A stretch of DNA of 64,000 nucleotides, from positions 1-64,000 of the forward strand of contig DAOUMD010000036.1 in NCBI GenBank assembly GCA_034412795.1. Reading direction: 5' to 3'. This DNA is from JAUVPY01 sp034412795. GTDB taxonomy: Bacteria > Chloroflexota > Anaerolineae > 4572-78 > NAK82. Positions 41,858-49,667 of this stretch are shown piece after piece. The first letter of the stretch is position 1; the number at the start of each line of letters is the position of its first letter. The notes beneath the pieces were generated by a model. That model was not told the DNA's origin. It saw only the letters and a program-made list of their open reading frames with translations, and did not search any database. The position numbers and the translations under genes are program-made.

Positions 41858-42628
41858 TCAGGAGTATGTTTTGCGTGGACGATAGGTTAGACGCGAGAGG
41901 ATGACGCCCAATTCGTAGAGGAGAAATAGTGGTACCATAACCAGCAGCATATTCACCGGATCCACAGTCGGGGTGATGGCGGCGGCAATAAGAGCGACAA
42001 CAACGATAGCATATTTGCGATTCTTCTTGAGGCCTTCCGGCGTGATGACTCCCAGCCGGGCCAGAAAGGCCAGGATGAGGGGTGTCTGGAAACTAACACC
42101 AATCCAAAACATCAAGCGCGAGACGAAACCAAAATAAGACTTGGGCCGGGGGGCGGTAGGGATATTGAGAAAGCTGAGGAGAAAAGGCAGGGCAGCGCGT
42201 AGCATCACAAAGTAGGCAAAGGCCACGCCCAGCAGAAACAGAAGTGACGCGCTGGGCACAATGATCCACAGATAGCGGCGCTCCTCTCGCGTCAAGCCTG
42301 GCACGACGAAGCGGATAAATTGATAGACGATGACCGGCATGGCCAGCACCAATCCGCTGATAAGAGAGACACGCATGAAGATGCCGACGTTTTCGGTGAC
42401 TTCAATGGACTGTAGCATCTCTCGCCCACCCACCGGCACCGTCAGGAATTCCACAAGCCGGTTGGCGAAGATGAAACTAATGGCCGTAGCGATGAGCAAG
42501 GCCAGGGAAGCTCTGATCAGACGGTCGCGCAACTCCGTCAGGTGATCCATCAAGGTCATTTGAGCCTCCAGATCCTCGGCGGGAAGGGGCTCGTTATCTT
42601 GCAGGGAGGGGGTATCAGGTGTCGACAT
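41858..42628 (-). CDS. tatC: Twin-arginine translocase subunit TatC
   Basis: A 256-residue inner-membrane protein with six hydrophobic helices that recognises twin-arginine signal peptides. TatC blocks are MTLMDHLTELRDRLIRASLAL (N-terminal cytoplasmic region with the essential Glu) and AFLARLGVITPEGLKKNRKYA. An N-terminal extension of about 20 acidic residues precedes them. It overlaps the TatA/B gene by 14 bp. Confidence 0.96.
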   Translation of the reverse strand: MSTPDTPSLQDNEPLPAEDLEAQMTLMDHLTELRDRLIRASLALLIATAISFIFANRLVEFLTVPVGGREMLQSIEVTENVGIFMRVSLISGLVLAMPVIVYQFIRFVVPGLTREERRYLWIIVPSASLLFLLGVAFAYFVMLRAALPFLLSFLNIPTAPRPKSYFGFVSRLMFWIGVSFQTPLILAFLARLGVITPEGLKKNRKYAIVVVALIAAAITPTVDPVNMLLVMVPLFLLYELGVILSRLTYRPRKTYS

Positions 42629-43241
42629 TTTCGGCGTCGCTGTTTAAGGTGTCGGGTTGTTTTGGAGGTGAAGCCTCAAGAGGAACTGGCTCGGCTTTGG
42701 CATCAACAGATGACGCGTCATCCGTTGGTGACGCGTCGTCCGTTGGTGACGCGTCGTCCGTTGGTGACGCGTCATCCGTTGGTGACGCATCATCCGTTGG
42801 TGACGCGTCATCCGTTGGTGACGCGTCATCCGTTCGTGACGCATCATCCGTTCGTGACGCATCATCTGTTGGTGACGATGAGGGCGATGGGCTAAGGGTT
42901 TGCTCTAGATCAGCCTGAGCTTCCTTAAATGGCTTGGTCAACGTTTCCTGGAGTCCTTCATCTGAGCCAAGCGGGTTGGTGAGGGCTTGCTGTAGACCAG
43001 CCTGGGCTTCCTTGAATGGCTTGGCCAGTGCTTCCTGGAGTCCTTCGCCCGTCTCAGTTCGAGACAGACTGTCAATCTCTCGCTGCCACTCGCCGGTAAG
43101 ACCCTGAGACAAAGCACGCACGTCACGCAGAGTCTTACCGATTGATCGTGCTAATTCAGGTAACCGTTCCGGGCCAACGACGATAAACGCGATGATCAAG
43201 ACAACAATAAGTTCAAGTGGGCCTATGCCCAAGAAATCCAT
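42615..43241 (-). CDS. Twin-arginine translocase TatA/TatB-family protein with repeat tail
   Basis: A 208-residue protein. Residues 1-60 are the TatA/B module: a short membrane helix (LELIVVLIIAFIVVGPERLPEL) with the FGP-like hinge as VGPERLP, then an amphipathic helix. Length leans to TatB. Two copies of a KPFKEAQA segment follow (about 78-125). Nine tandem hexapeptides related to DDASPT are encoded by an 18-bp minisatellite. The tail is acidic, probably unfolded and cytoplasmic. It is cotranscribed with tatC. Confidence 0.92.
   Translation of the reverse strand: MDFLGIGPLELIVVLIIAFIVVGPERLPELARSIGKTLRDVRALSQGLTGEWQREIDSLSRTETGEGLQEALAKPFKEAQAGLQQALTNPLGSDEGLQETLTKPFKEAQADLEQTLSPSPSSSPTDDASRTDDASRTDDASPTDDASPTDDASPTDDASPTDDASPTDDASPTDDASSVDAKAEPVPLEASPPKQPDTLNSDAENVDT
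42712..42873. repeat. 18-bp minisatellite inside tatA/B
   Basis: Nine direct copies of an 18-bp unit (GACGCGTCATCCGTTGGT and close variants), in frame, encode repeated acidic hexapeptides. Copies differ at one to three bases. The unit contains the palindrome GACGCGTC. No spacers are present. Confidence 0.95.
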
Positions 43242-43244
43242 AAA

Positions 43245-43691
43245 TCATGCCTTCGATGCTTGTGGAGTCAACGTTGCAAGAACGTGCTCACGTCCGCGAC
43301 TTGCCAGGCTGCCCAGCACACCGTTCACAAAGCGTGGCGAGCTATCACTGCCAAACATCTTGGCCAGTTCGACTGCTTCGTTGATAGCAACCTTAGGTGG
43401 AGTATCTGAATCAAAGAGGAGCTCGTAGATAGCAATGCGCAAGATGTTGCGGTCTATCACCGCAATCTGTTCCACCGGCCACTCAGGCGCCAGTTCTGCC
43501 ATCACCTGGTCAAGATCTGGCTTCTGGTTCACAACCCCTTCCACCAGATGAAAAGCAAACGCTGTCGCAGGTTCCGACATAGGGCGATCTCTAAGCCGAC
43601 AGCCCAACGCGTACTCGGGGGTATGCCGAGTGAAATCAAGTTCATAAAGTCCCTGAAGTGCGACTGCACGGGCGCGACGACGTGCTTTCAT
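43245..43691 (-). CDS. nusB: Transcription antitermination factor NusB
   Basis: A 148-residue all-helical RNA-binding protein that joins NusE in rRNA antitermination. The N-terminus is KARRRARAVALQGLYELD, and the C-terminal family block is VAINEAVELAKMFGSDSSPRFVNGVLG. The frame opens at 43784 but the ATG at 43691 fits the family start. It lies between asp23 and tatA/B on the same strand. Confidence 0.95.
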   Translation of the reverse strand: MKARRRARAVALQGLYELDFTRHTPEYALGCRLRDRPMSEPATAFAFHLVEGVVNQKPDLDQVMAELAPEWPVEQIAVIDRNILRIAIYELLFDSDTPPKVAINEAVELAKMFGSDSSPRFVNGVLGSLASRGREHVLATLTPQASKA

Positions 43692-43805
43692 GCGCGCTGC
43701 CCTCCACCAAAATTTGTAAGTGTGCGAGTATTTCTCACCCTTTGCGCATTTTGTCTGTAGCCAAAATGTGCCGGGCTGCTCCAAGAAGGGTCTTCTCCAC
43801 TGACA

Positions 43806-44159
43806 TCAGCAACTATAAAGGAGGGGGAAGTCTACGTCCTGGATGTGGACGTTGACCGCCAACACCTCCATTCCGACCATATCTTGAATAGCCCGGCTGA
43901 CTTCGCTTTGCAACGTTTGTCCCAGCCGCAGCAGATTGGCCTCGGATTCGGCAACCACGTAGAGATCTACGGTCACAGCGTTATCTGTAATGCACAGATC
44001 CACACCGCCTACCCGACCAGGCCGACCGAGCACGCGCTCCACATTCAGTCGCCACTCATCACTCATACGGGCAACGCCTGGCGTTGCCAACGTTGTGAGG
44101 CGAGCAACGGTAGTGAGCACAGTGGGATGAATTGTTACAGTACCGAGAGCTTGCACCAT
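43806..44159 (-). CDS. Asp23/Gls24-family protein
   Basis: A 117-residue protein of the Asp23/Gls24 family (GTVTIHPTVLTTVARLTTLATPGVARM, then VDLYVVAESEANLLRLGQTL). Members are small cytoplasmic or membrane-associated proteins that influence envelope stress. In many Gram-positive and Chloroflexota genomes one member sits directly before nusB, as here. The ATG at 44159 is preferred over the upstream in-frame start. Confidence 0.9.
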   Translation of the reverse strand: MVQALGTVTIHPTVLTTVARLTTLATPGVARMSDEWRLNVERVLGRPGRVGGVDLCITDNAVTVDLYVVAESEANLLRLGQTLQSEVSRAIQDMVGMEVLAVNVHIQDVDFPLLYSC

Positions 44160-44266
44160 AAGCCCCGCTCTTAAGAGCGCTAGCAAAACACTAAAAGCTA
44201 TTCAATAGACTGGAATGAAAACCTCACCCAAGGCTATCAAAGACAAATGCTAAAACGATGATCCTA

Positions 44267-44295
44267 TATTACCACGGTACTACCGATAATGCAAA
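44267..44295 (-). promoter_or_regulatory. Promoter for asp23-nusB-tat genes
   Basis: On the minus strand, TTGCAT (44290-44295) and TAATAT (44267-44272) are spaced by 17 bp, with a TGG just before the -10 box (extended form). It lies 108 bp before the asp23 ATG. A perfect 14-bp palindrome CGCTCTTAAGAGCG lies in the leader at 44166-44179. Confidence 0.6.
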
Positions 44296-44310
44296 CCCCC
44301 AATGAAACTT

Positions 44311-45060
44311 CTATTGCATTACCATCCCGCCGTCAATCGCGAGCACCTGTCCGGTGATGAAACTGGCTTCGTCGGAGGCCAGGAAAGCGACGGCCCTGGC
44401 AACGTCCTCTGGCTGACCGAACCTACCCAAGGGTGTCATTTGGATACCCCATTCTTTTAGCTCCTGGGACAGATCGGCTGTTAGTTCAGTCTCGATGAAT
44501 CCTGGCGCCACAGCGTTGACCGTGATGTTGCGGGCGCCAACTTCTTTGGCCAGGGCCTTGGTGAGACCAATGAGGCCGGCCTTAGAAGAAGAGTAGTTTG
44601 CCTGACCCGCCTGGCCTGCCAATCCCGACACCGAAGAGATATTAATGATGCGACCGGAACGTTGCTTCATCATGGGGCGAACGACAGCCTTGGAGCAATT
44701 AAACGCCCCCTTGAGGTTGATGTTGAGAATCAAATCCCAATCAGCCTCGCTCATGCGCATAATCAGATTATCACGGGTGGTGCCGGCATTGTTGACTAGA
44801 ATGTCAACGCGGCCAAACTCGTCTATGGCGCGGTCGATCATAGCCTTGGTGCTGGCGCTGTCAGCCACATCTACCTTGACCGCAATCGCCCGCTGCCCGG
44901 TATTGGCAGTAATTTCCTGGGCCGTAGATTCAGCTTTTTCCTCTTGCAGGTCAGCAACCACTACATTGGCTCCCTGCCCCGCTAATGTCTCAGCGATAGC
45001 ACGCCCAATGCCCTGAGCGCCACCGGTGACGACGGCAACTTTGTCACTTAGATCGATCAT
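44311..45060 (-). CDS. fabG: 3-oxoacyl-[ACP] reductase FabG
   Basis: A 249-residue short-chain dehydrogenase that reduces 3-oxoacyl-ACP with NADPH in fatty acid elongation. The cofactor loop is TGGAQGIGRAIAE, followed by NNAGTTRDNL. The catalytic Ser is in INISSVSG and Tyr/Lys in ANYSSSKAG. The C-terminal APGFIETELT and TGQVLAIDGGMVM are classical FabG ends. It follows fabD by 26 bp. Confidence 0.95.
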   Translation of the reverse strand: MIDLSDKVAVVTGGAQGIGRAIAETLAGQGANVVVADLQEEKAESTAQEITANTGQRAIAVKVDVADSASTKAMIDRAIDEFGRVDILVNNAGTTRDNLIMRMSEADWDLILNINLKGAFNCSKAVVRPMMKQRSGRIINISSVSGLAGQAGQANYSSSKAGLIGLTKALAKEVGARNITVNAVAPGFIETELTADLSQELKEWGIQMTPLGRFGQPEDVARAVAFLASDEASFITGQVLAIDGGMVMQ

Positions 45061-45086
45061 ACGGTTTCCCCCTTGTTCGCTTCTCC

Positions 45087-46034
45087 CTATGCGTTGTCGG
45101 CGATCAGCGCCTGCACACCATCCACAGTCCCGCAGGCGACGGGATTCACTTCCTTGCTTATACGCTTGACGAGTCCGGTCAGCACATCTTTGGGGCCAAT
45201 CTCGACGAAACTTGTTACGCCCTGGTCGACTATGTACTCAACCGATTCAACCCAGCGCACCGACGAGGTGAGTTGGGCTAACATTTCCCGGTGAATGTCC
45301 TCCACCGTATTCAGCGGACGGGCCGTGATGTTGGCCACCACCGGCACCTGAGGCGGCTGGATGGGGGTGGCCTCGACAGCCTGGCGAAATTCATCGGCGA
45401 TGACGGCCATCAGCGGTGAGTGGGCGGCGATGCTGACCGCCAGCCGAACCACGCGCCGGGCGCGGGCCTGCTGTGCCATCTCCATCGCAGCTTCCAACGC
45501 CTTGTTGTCGCCCGAGATTACGATCTGACCAGGTGAATTGTAATTGGCAACCTGTACCACCACCCCTGTTTCCTGGCTGGCGCGCTGACAGATGTCCGTC
45601 ACCATCTCATCGTCTAACCGGATGATGGCAGCCATACCACCCGGGCTTCGTTCGCCGGCTTCCTTCATCAACCGACCACGCTCACGCACCAAGCGTAGCC
45701 CGTCGGCAAACGTAAGCGCACCGGCCGCAACCAGGGCGCTGTATTCACCCAGGCTATGACCTGCTGTGAAACTCGGCGAGGCCGACCATCCCTCACTCTG
45801 AAGGACTCGCAGGGTGGCCAGGCTGGCAACGTAAATGCCCGGCTGCGTGTTAATGGTGTCGTTTAATTTCTCTTCCGGTCCTTCAAAGCAAAGAGACGAG
45901 AGGGAAAAGCCCAACAAGTCGTCCGCTTCAGCGAAGGTATCACGAGCGACAGGATACGTCTGGGCCAGGTCCGCTCCCATACCCAGTATCTGCGACCCCT
46001 GGCCAGGGAACAGGAACGCGGTCGTTTCGGTCAT
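45087..46034 (-). CDS. fabD: Malonyl-CoA:ACP transacylase FabD
   Basis: A 315-residue enzyme that loads malonyl groups onto ACP. FLFPGQGSQ opens the protein, the nucleophile is in AGHSLGEYSAL, a conserved Arg lies at VRERGRLM, and the catalytic His is in SIAAHSPLM. It sits between rpmF and fabG in a short fatty-acid cluster; plsX, acpP, fabH and fabF are not present here. Confidence 0.96.
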   Translation of the reverse strand: MTETTAFLFPGQGSQILGMGADLAQTYPVARDTFAEADDLLGFSLSSLCFEGPEEKLNDTINTQPGIYVASLATLRVLQSEGWSASPSFTAGHSLGEYSALVAAGALTFADGLRLVRERGRLMKEAGERSPGGMAAIIRLDDEMVTDICQRASQETGVVVQVANYNSPGQIVISGDNKALEAAMEMAQQARARRVVRLAVSIAAHSPLMAVIADEFRQAVEATPIQPPQVPVVANITARPLNTVEDIHREMLAQLTSSVRWVESVEYIVDQGVTSFVEIGPKDVLTGLVKRISKEVNPVACGTVDGVQALIADNA

Positions 46035-46166
46035 GATTTCAGTCTTTCAGTCTACCAGACGCAACAAGGCCGTGCTTGGCTTTACCCCAACCGGGGTACC
46101 TGTGTCCCATTCGGGATACCAGTTGCCGGGCACGGCCCGCCAACGTGCATTGCTACGCATATGCAC

Positions 46167-46361
46167 CTATGACGACTTCTCTTCAACTTTGATGACTTCG
46201 ATTCCCTTGTAAGTGCCGCAGTTGGGACACACGTGATGGGCCAACCTGAGGGAATGGCACTGAGGGCAGGGGACCATCGTCCCCATTTTTACGCGCAAGT
46301 AGTGTGCGCGACGGCGGTCACGACGGACCTTAGATATTTTTCGCTTTGGTAAGGCACCCAC
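46167..46361 (-). CDS. rpmF: 50S ribosomal protein L32
   Basis: A 64-residue ribosomal protein with the usual start GALPKRKISKVRRDRRRAH and a four-Cys zinc site (CPQC and CPNC). The association of rpmF with fab genes is common in bacteria. A consensus promoter lies 46 bp upstream. Confidence 0.96.
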   Translation of the reverse strand: MGALPKRKISKVRRDRRRAHYLRVKMGTMVPCPQCHSLRLAHHVCPNCGTYKGIEVIKVEEKSS

Positions 46362-46406
46362 GATCCTGGTGTCTCCTTTCGAATTGACTTACACTGAATC
46401 TGGAGC

Positions 46407-46435
46407 ATTATACATCCGAGCTATCTGCCAGTCAA
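46407..46435 (-). promoter_or_regulatory. SigA-type promoter for rpmF-fabD-fabG
   Basis: On the minus strand TTGACT (46430-46435) and TATAAT (46407-46412) are spaced by exactly 17 bp, 46 bp upstream of the rpmF start. Confidence 0.85.
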
Positions 46436-46444
46436 TTTAAGAAT

Positions 46445-46467
46445 CCCGGTTTTTGACAAAAGCCGGG
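46445..46467 (-). terminator. Hairpin terminator candidate after purA
   Basis: CCCGGTTTT and AAAAGCCGGG form a 9-10-bp stem with a 4-nt loop, between the purA stop and the rpmF promoter. U-rich sequence flanks it on both strands, so it could act in either direction. An AAGAATAACTTCC copy lies next to it at 46498-46510. Confidence 0.65.
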
Positions 46468-46573
46468 TTTCTTCTGCACAGCCTATGGAAGCGGCCAAGA
46501 ATAACTTCCTGTTTTCAAACCAAAATCCCAGGTTAAACCCTTCAAATTGCACAAATTTATTTTTGGACGCGGC

Positions 46574-47869
46574 CTATGCTTCCATATCTATCATGGCTTC
46601 GCGCTCCGGACCGACCGACACCCAGCGGATGGGCGCACCGGCTAGCTCCTGGATGCGGCGCAGGAAACGTTGCGCCTCAGCCGGCAAGTCATCCCAACGC
46701 CGTGCTTCCGTGCTCGGCCGGTCCCAGCCGGGCCACGTCTCGTAGACCGGCTCGACCGCTTCGAGGGTCGCCGTGTCAGGCATGTGCGTGACCTCTTCGC
46801 CTGAAGAGAGCCGGTAACCGGTGCAGATTTTCAGCTCCGGCATCCCATCCAGCACGTCCAGCTTGGTGACGGCCAGGCGGGTGAAACCGTTGAGCCAGTT
46901 GGCATAATCGAGAGCGACGGCGTCGAGCCATCCACAGCGCCGGGGGCGGCCGGTGGTCGCTCCGTATTCTCTGCCCACCTCACGCAGATGGTCGCCGGTC
47001 TCGTCAGTCAACTCGGTGGGGAGCGGCCCGGCGCCAACGGCGGTGACGTAGGCTTTGACCACGCCGACGACGTCGGTAAGGGCTTGCACCGGCAGTCCAG
47101 CCCCGACTGGCCCAAAGGATGCCAGAGGGTTAGATGATGTGACACAGGGATAAACGCCCCAGTCCAGGTCACGCATCACGCCCAATTGGCCTTCCAGCAA
47201 AACAGACTGATCGGCCTCGACGGCAGCCCGCACCAGGGGCAGGACGTCAACGATATGAGGACGCAGCCGCTCGGCCCAGCGCCTGCAAGACGCGGTGAGA
47301 GAGTCCAGGTTCACCGGCTCACCGTCGAAATGGGCGATGGTCCGGTTCTTGCGGGGAAGGACAGCGGTCAGGCGGTCGCGCAAGCGGTTGGCGTCGAGCA
47401 GATCACCAACCCGCAGTCCCCAACGGGCGGCCTTGTCGGCGTAGGTGGGGCCTATGCCGCGCTTGGTGGTGCCGATAGCCTTCGCGCCCCTGGCCGTCTC
47501 CTCCAGGCCATCGAGTTGGCGATGATAGGGTAATATGAGATGCGCCCGGCTCGAAATGAAGAGGTTGTCTAACGACAGCCCGGCCACATCCAGGGCGTCC
47601 ATCTCGGTGACCAGTGTCTCCGGGTTGACCACACAACCGGTCCCGATGATGCATTTCGTACCCTGGTTGAAGATGCCTGACGGCACCAGGTGCAGTTTGA
47701 ACTCACCGTACTGGTTGACGACGGTGTGACCGGCGTTGTCACCCCCCTGGTAGCGGATGACCATTTCCGCCGGTTTCCCGAGTCCGCCTGACGACGAGGC
47801 CAGGTAGTCTACCACCCGACCTTTGCCCTCATCACCCCACTGGGCGCCAACAACAGCAATCACAGGCAT
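46574..47869 (-). CDS. purA: Adenylosuccinate synthetase
   Basis: A 431-residue GTP-dependent enzyme that converts IMP and aspartate to adenylosuccinate in AMP synthesis. The N-terminal GAQWGDEGKGRVVDYLA carries the catalytic Asp and the P-loop. GGDNAGHTVV holds the catalytic His, and GTTKRGIGPTYADKAAR is typical. The frame opens at 47953, but ATG 47869 has GGAGG and begins at the family start. Confidence 0.96.
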   Translation of the reverse strand: MPVIAVVGAQWGDEGKGRVVDYLASSSGGLGKPAEMVIRYQGGDNAGHTVVNQYGEFKLHLVPSGIFNQGTKCIIGTGCVVNPETLVTEMDALDVAGLSLDNLFISSRAHLILPYHRQLDGLEETARGAKAIGTTKRGIGPTYADKAARWGLRVGDLLDANRLRDRLTAVLPRKNRTIAHFDGEPVNLDSLTASCRRWAERLRPHIVDVLPLVRAAVEADQSVLLEGQLGVMRDLDWGVYPCVTSSNPLASFGPVGAGLPVQALTDVVGVVKAYVTAVGAGPLPTELTDETGDHLREVGREYGATTGRPRRCGWLDAVALDYANWLNGFTRLAVTKLDVLDGMPELKICTGYRLSSGEEVTHMPDTATLEAVEPVYETWPGWDRPSTEARRWDDLPAEAQRFLRRIQELAGAPIRWVSVGPEREAMIDMEA

Positions 47870-47895
47870 GGCACGACCTCCTTGGTCCACACAAG

Positions 47896-47927
47896 CTCCC
47901 CCGCCAGAACCGATTCTGGCGGGGGAG
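47896..47927. terminator. Perfect 14-bp hairpin between DUF3179 gene and purA
   Basis: CTCCCCCGCCAGAA (47896-47909) pairs exactly with TTCTGGCGGGGGAG (47914-47927) around a CCGA loop. It is followed by a second, 7-bp hairpin GCTGACC/GGTCAGC (47945-47963). Both lie between the DUF3179 stop and the purA start. There is no U-tract, so it may be a terminator, an RNA stabiliser or an attenuator in the purA leader. Confidence 0.65.
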
Positions 47928-47979
47928 GAATCAGTATCACTGATGCTGACCATTTACGGTCAGCGTGGCCATTATAGCA

Positions 47980-49212
47980 CTATTGCTCCAGGGAGTAAAC
48001 CGTGCCCTCGGGGTGATAATCCGCCCAGCCGAACCAGAAGGCGTAGGTGATGGGGATTTGCGTTAGTTGCGTCCCTTGCAACGGGCCGCTGGTCGCCGTG
48101 CCGGTGAATATGTCCCATTCGCTTTGGGTTTGAGCGTCGATCGCCATTTCGAGCGTCTCGCCTGGCTCAAAGGTCAGCAACGTACCGTCGTCTAGCCCAC
48201 GACTGAACACTGCCCCTACCGCCGATCCCTTGTCGAAAAAGACGGCCACCGGCACGTCGCCCACCGTATCGTTGACGACGGGCTGCTGGTTCAAAACCCG
48301 GAAGGGATAGGCCTTGACCTCGCCTCCCAACCTCACGCCGACGACGAACTCCTTGGGGTCGATATCCACGTCAGGTTTGGTAGCCCGTCCCAGTACGCCC
48401 GCATCCGGGCGCAGGTAATACCCCTCGTAGCCATCCCGGCCAAAGAGCCCCGGGTTGATGACGACTGTGTCGGGGTGTCGCTCTTTCCAGGATGTCCAGT
48501 CGGTTTGTAAGGCAGCTATCAGTTCAAGCTGCGTCCCGTTAAAGTCTCCGGCAATCGACTGTCCCATGATGTGGCTCCACAGGCTTTGGGTCTGGTGGTC
48601 GTACATAATCAGCCCATTGCGGTACAACATACCTGAGACACCAAAAGTGAGGGTCTGATCGTCTGTTACCTGTCGGTCATACACGATGCCCGTATAACAC
48701 AGCGGTCACCAGGTGACGGCGATGTGCCGTCCGCCAAGCGTGTCATTCACAATCTCGTGAGCGCTTAAGAAGGGAATGGGATAAGCCCGGCTCTCGCCGT
48801 CGATCTCCAACCCAATTACCTGGACGCTTGGATCTATGCCCGAGGAGTCTGCCTGGGCGGCAGAAACCATAATATCCTGGGCCCTCTGGGGCAAAACTGC
48901 CGGGATGGCGTCGGGCGGCAGCAGGGTCACTACCTCATTTAAGTCGATGCTGACTTCCTCTAACTGCGGCTGAAAGTTTCTGGCACCGGGTGAGGGAGCG
49001 ATAGCCTCTTCCTCAGCGCTCAAAGTCTGGTTTTCTGTGGTAGCTGTAGGTTCTTGCGTCTCAATGGTCGCTGTGGGTTCCAGCGTTTGCGTAGGAGTCT
49101 CTGGAGGAACCGTTGGCGCTGGTGTTTGTGTGGGTGGGATGGTTGCTGCGTATGGCGCGCAACTGGCGACAATAAGGGTCAAGCCGATCATAAAAACAGG
49201 TAGTTTTCTCAT
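47980..49212 (-). CDS. DUF3179 lipoprotein with in-frame UGA at the CxxC motif (candidate selenoprotein or nonsense mutant)
   Basis: A 410-codon frame. It starts MRKLPVFMIGLTLIVASC, a lipoprotein signal, then a Pro/Thr-rich linker and a DUF3179 domain (about 90-410: AYPIPFLSAHEIVNDTLGG, TFGVSGMLYRNGLIMYDHQT, and a second AYPFRVLNQQPVVNDTVG). The only interruption is a TGA at 48706-48708, codon 169. Both sides are in the same frame and the stop sits exactly where the family's CPLC motif has its first Cys (W-TGA-P-L-C-Y-T-G). UxxC is a common selenoprotein form. A possible SECIS hairpin follows directly. A TGC/TGT to TGA point mutation is the main alternative. The biochemical function of the domain is unknown. 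Confidence 0.65.
48670..48702 (-). other. Candidate bacterial SECIS-like hairpin
   Basis: Just downstream of the in-frame UGA the minus-strand RNA can form a 6-bp upper stem (48691-48696 with 48680-48685) closed by the 5-nt loop GGCAU. A lower CUGU/ACAG stem (48699-48702 with 48670-48673) lies beneath, with bulges between. Loop guanines at the first positions fit the bacterial SECIS pattern. The UGA-to-loop distance is 15 nt, just below the usual 16-37 nt range. Confidence 0.3.
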
Positions 49213-49362
49213 CACCAACTCTCTTCACATTATCACGAAGCACCAACCGTCAGGTTTCGTAAGAGGACCTATATTAGCCAGACAACCAAACGAAGCAATA
49301 TCTTACCAAGGCAATGTGGACTTATATCAATATGTCAGGTATACTGTGTAACGACTCCACTG

Positions 49363-49389
49363 AAAAAAAACGAGGTAAAGTAACCTCGT
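49363..49389 (-). terminator. Intrinsic terminator facing left
   Basis: ACGAGGT (49370-49376) and ACCTCGT (49383-49389) form a 7-bp stem. On the minus strand it is followed by eight U residues (49363-49370). No minus-strand gene lies immediately to its right, so it would end a transcript from the non-coding region 49390-49667. Confidence 0.65.
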
Positions 49390-49567
49390 AAAACGTAAAA
49401 CGTGATGCGTGAGCAATCCACCGAAATTATCTGCACTGTTCTGGTGTTGCTATGAAGCCTGGAAGCCCGCGTCTCCGTGCAATTTATTTCGGTGGATTAC
49501 TTGAAGGCACTTTCGCAAGGCGCATTCGCCCAGAATCATTACGCTTTACGTTTCACGTTTTACGGAT
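49390..49567. repeat. 178-bp palindromic element with heptamer arms
   Basis: The 455-bp gap 49213-49667 has no credible gene. This element has outer arms AAAACGTAAAACGTGATGCG / CTTTACGTTTCACGTTTTACG and an inner pair AATCCACCGAAATTA (49415-49429) with TTATTTCGGTGGATTAC (49484-49500). It can fold end to end. It unites the CGTGATG heptamer type with a longer inverted repeat. Confidence 0.75.
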
Positions 49568-49667
49568 GTGTCTGGCAAAGCAGGCCAAATTGTCAACCAT
49601 TTTTCTTGGCAAAATGAACTATGCCGGTATTTCGGTACGTATTGGGGTTTGACCTAGCAGGAGGTTT

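Noticed and set aside
42712..42873. CRISPR-like direct repeats
   Set aside because: The units are adjacent with no spacers and lie in frame within tatA/B, so this is a coding minisatellite.
47980..49212. Two separate DUF3179 genes or a frameshift
   Set aside because: Both parts are in the same frame, each lacks part of the domain, and a single TGA lies at the Cys position, so it is one gene.
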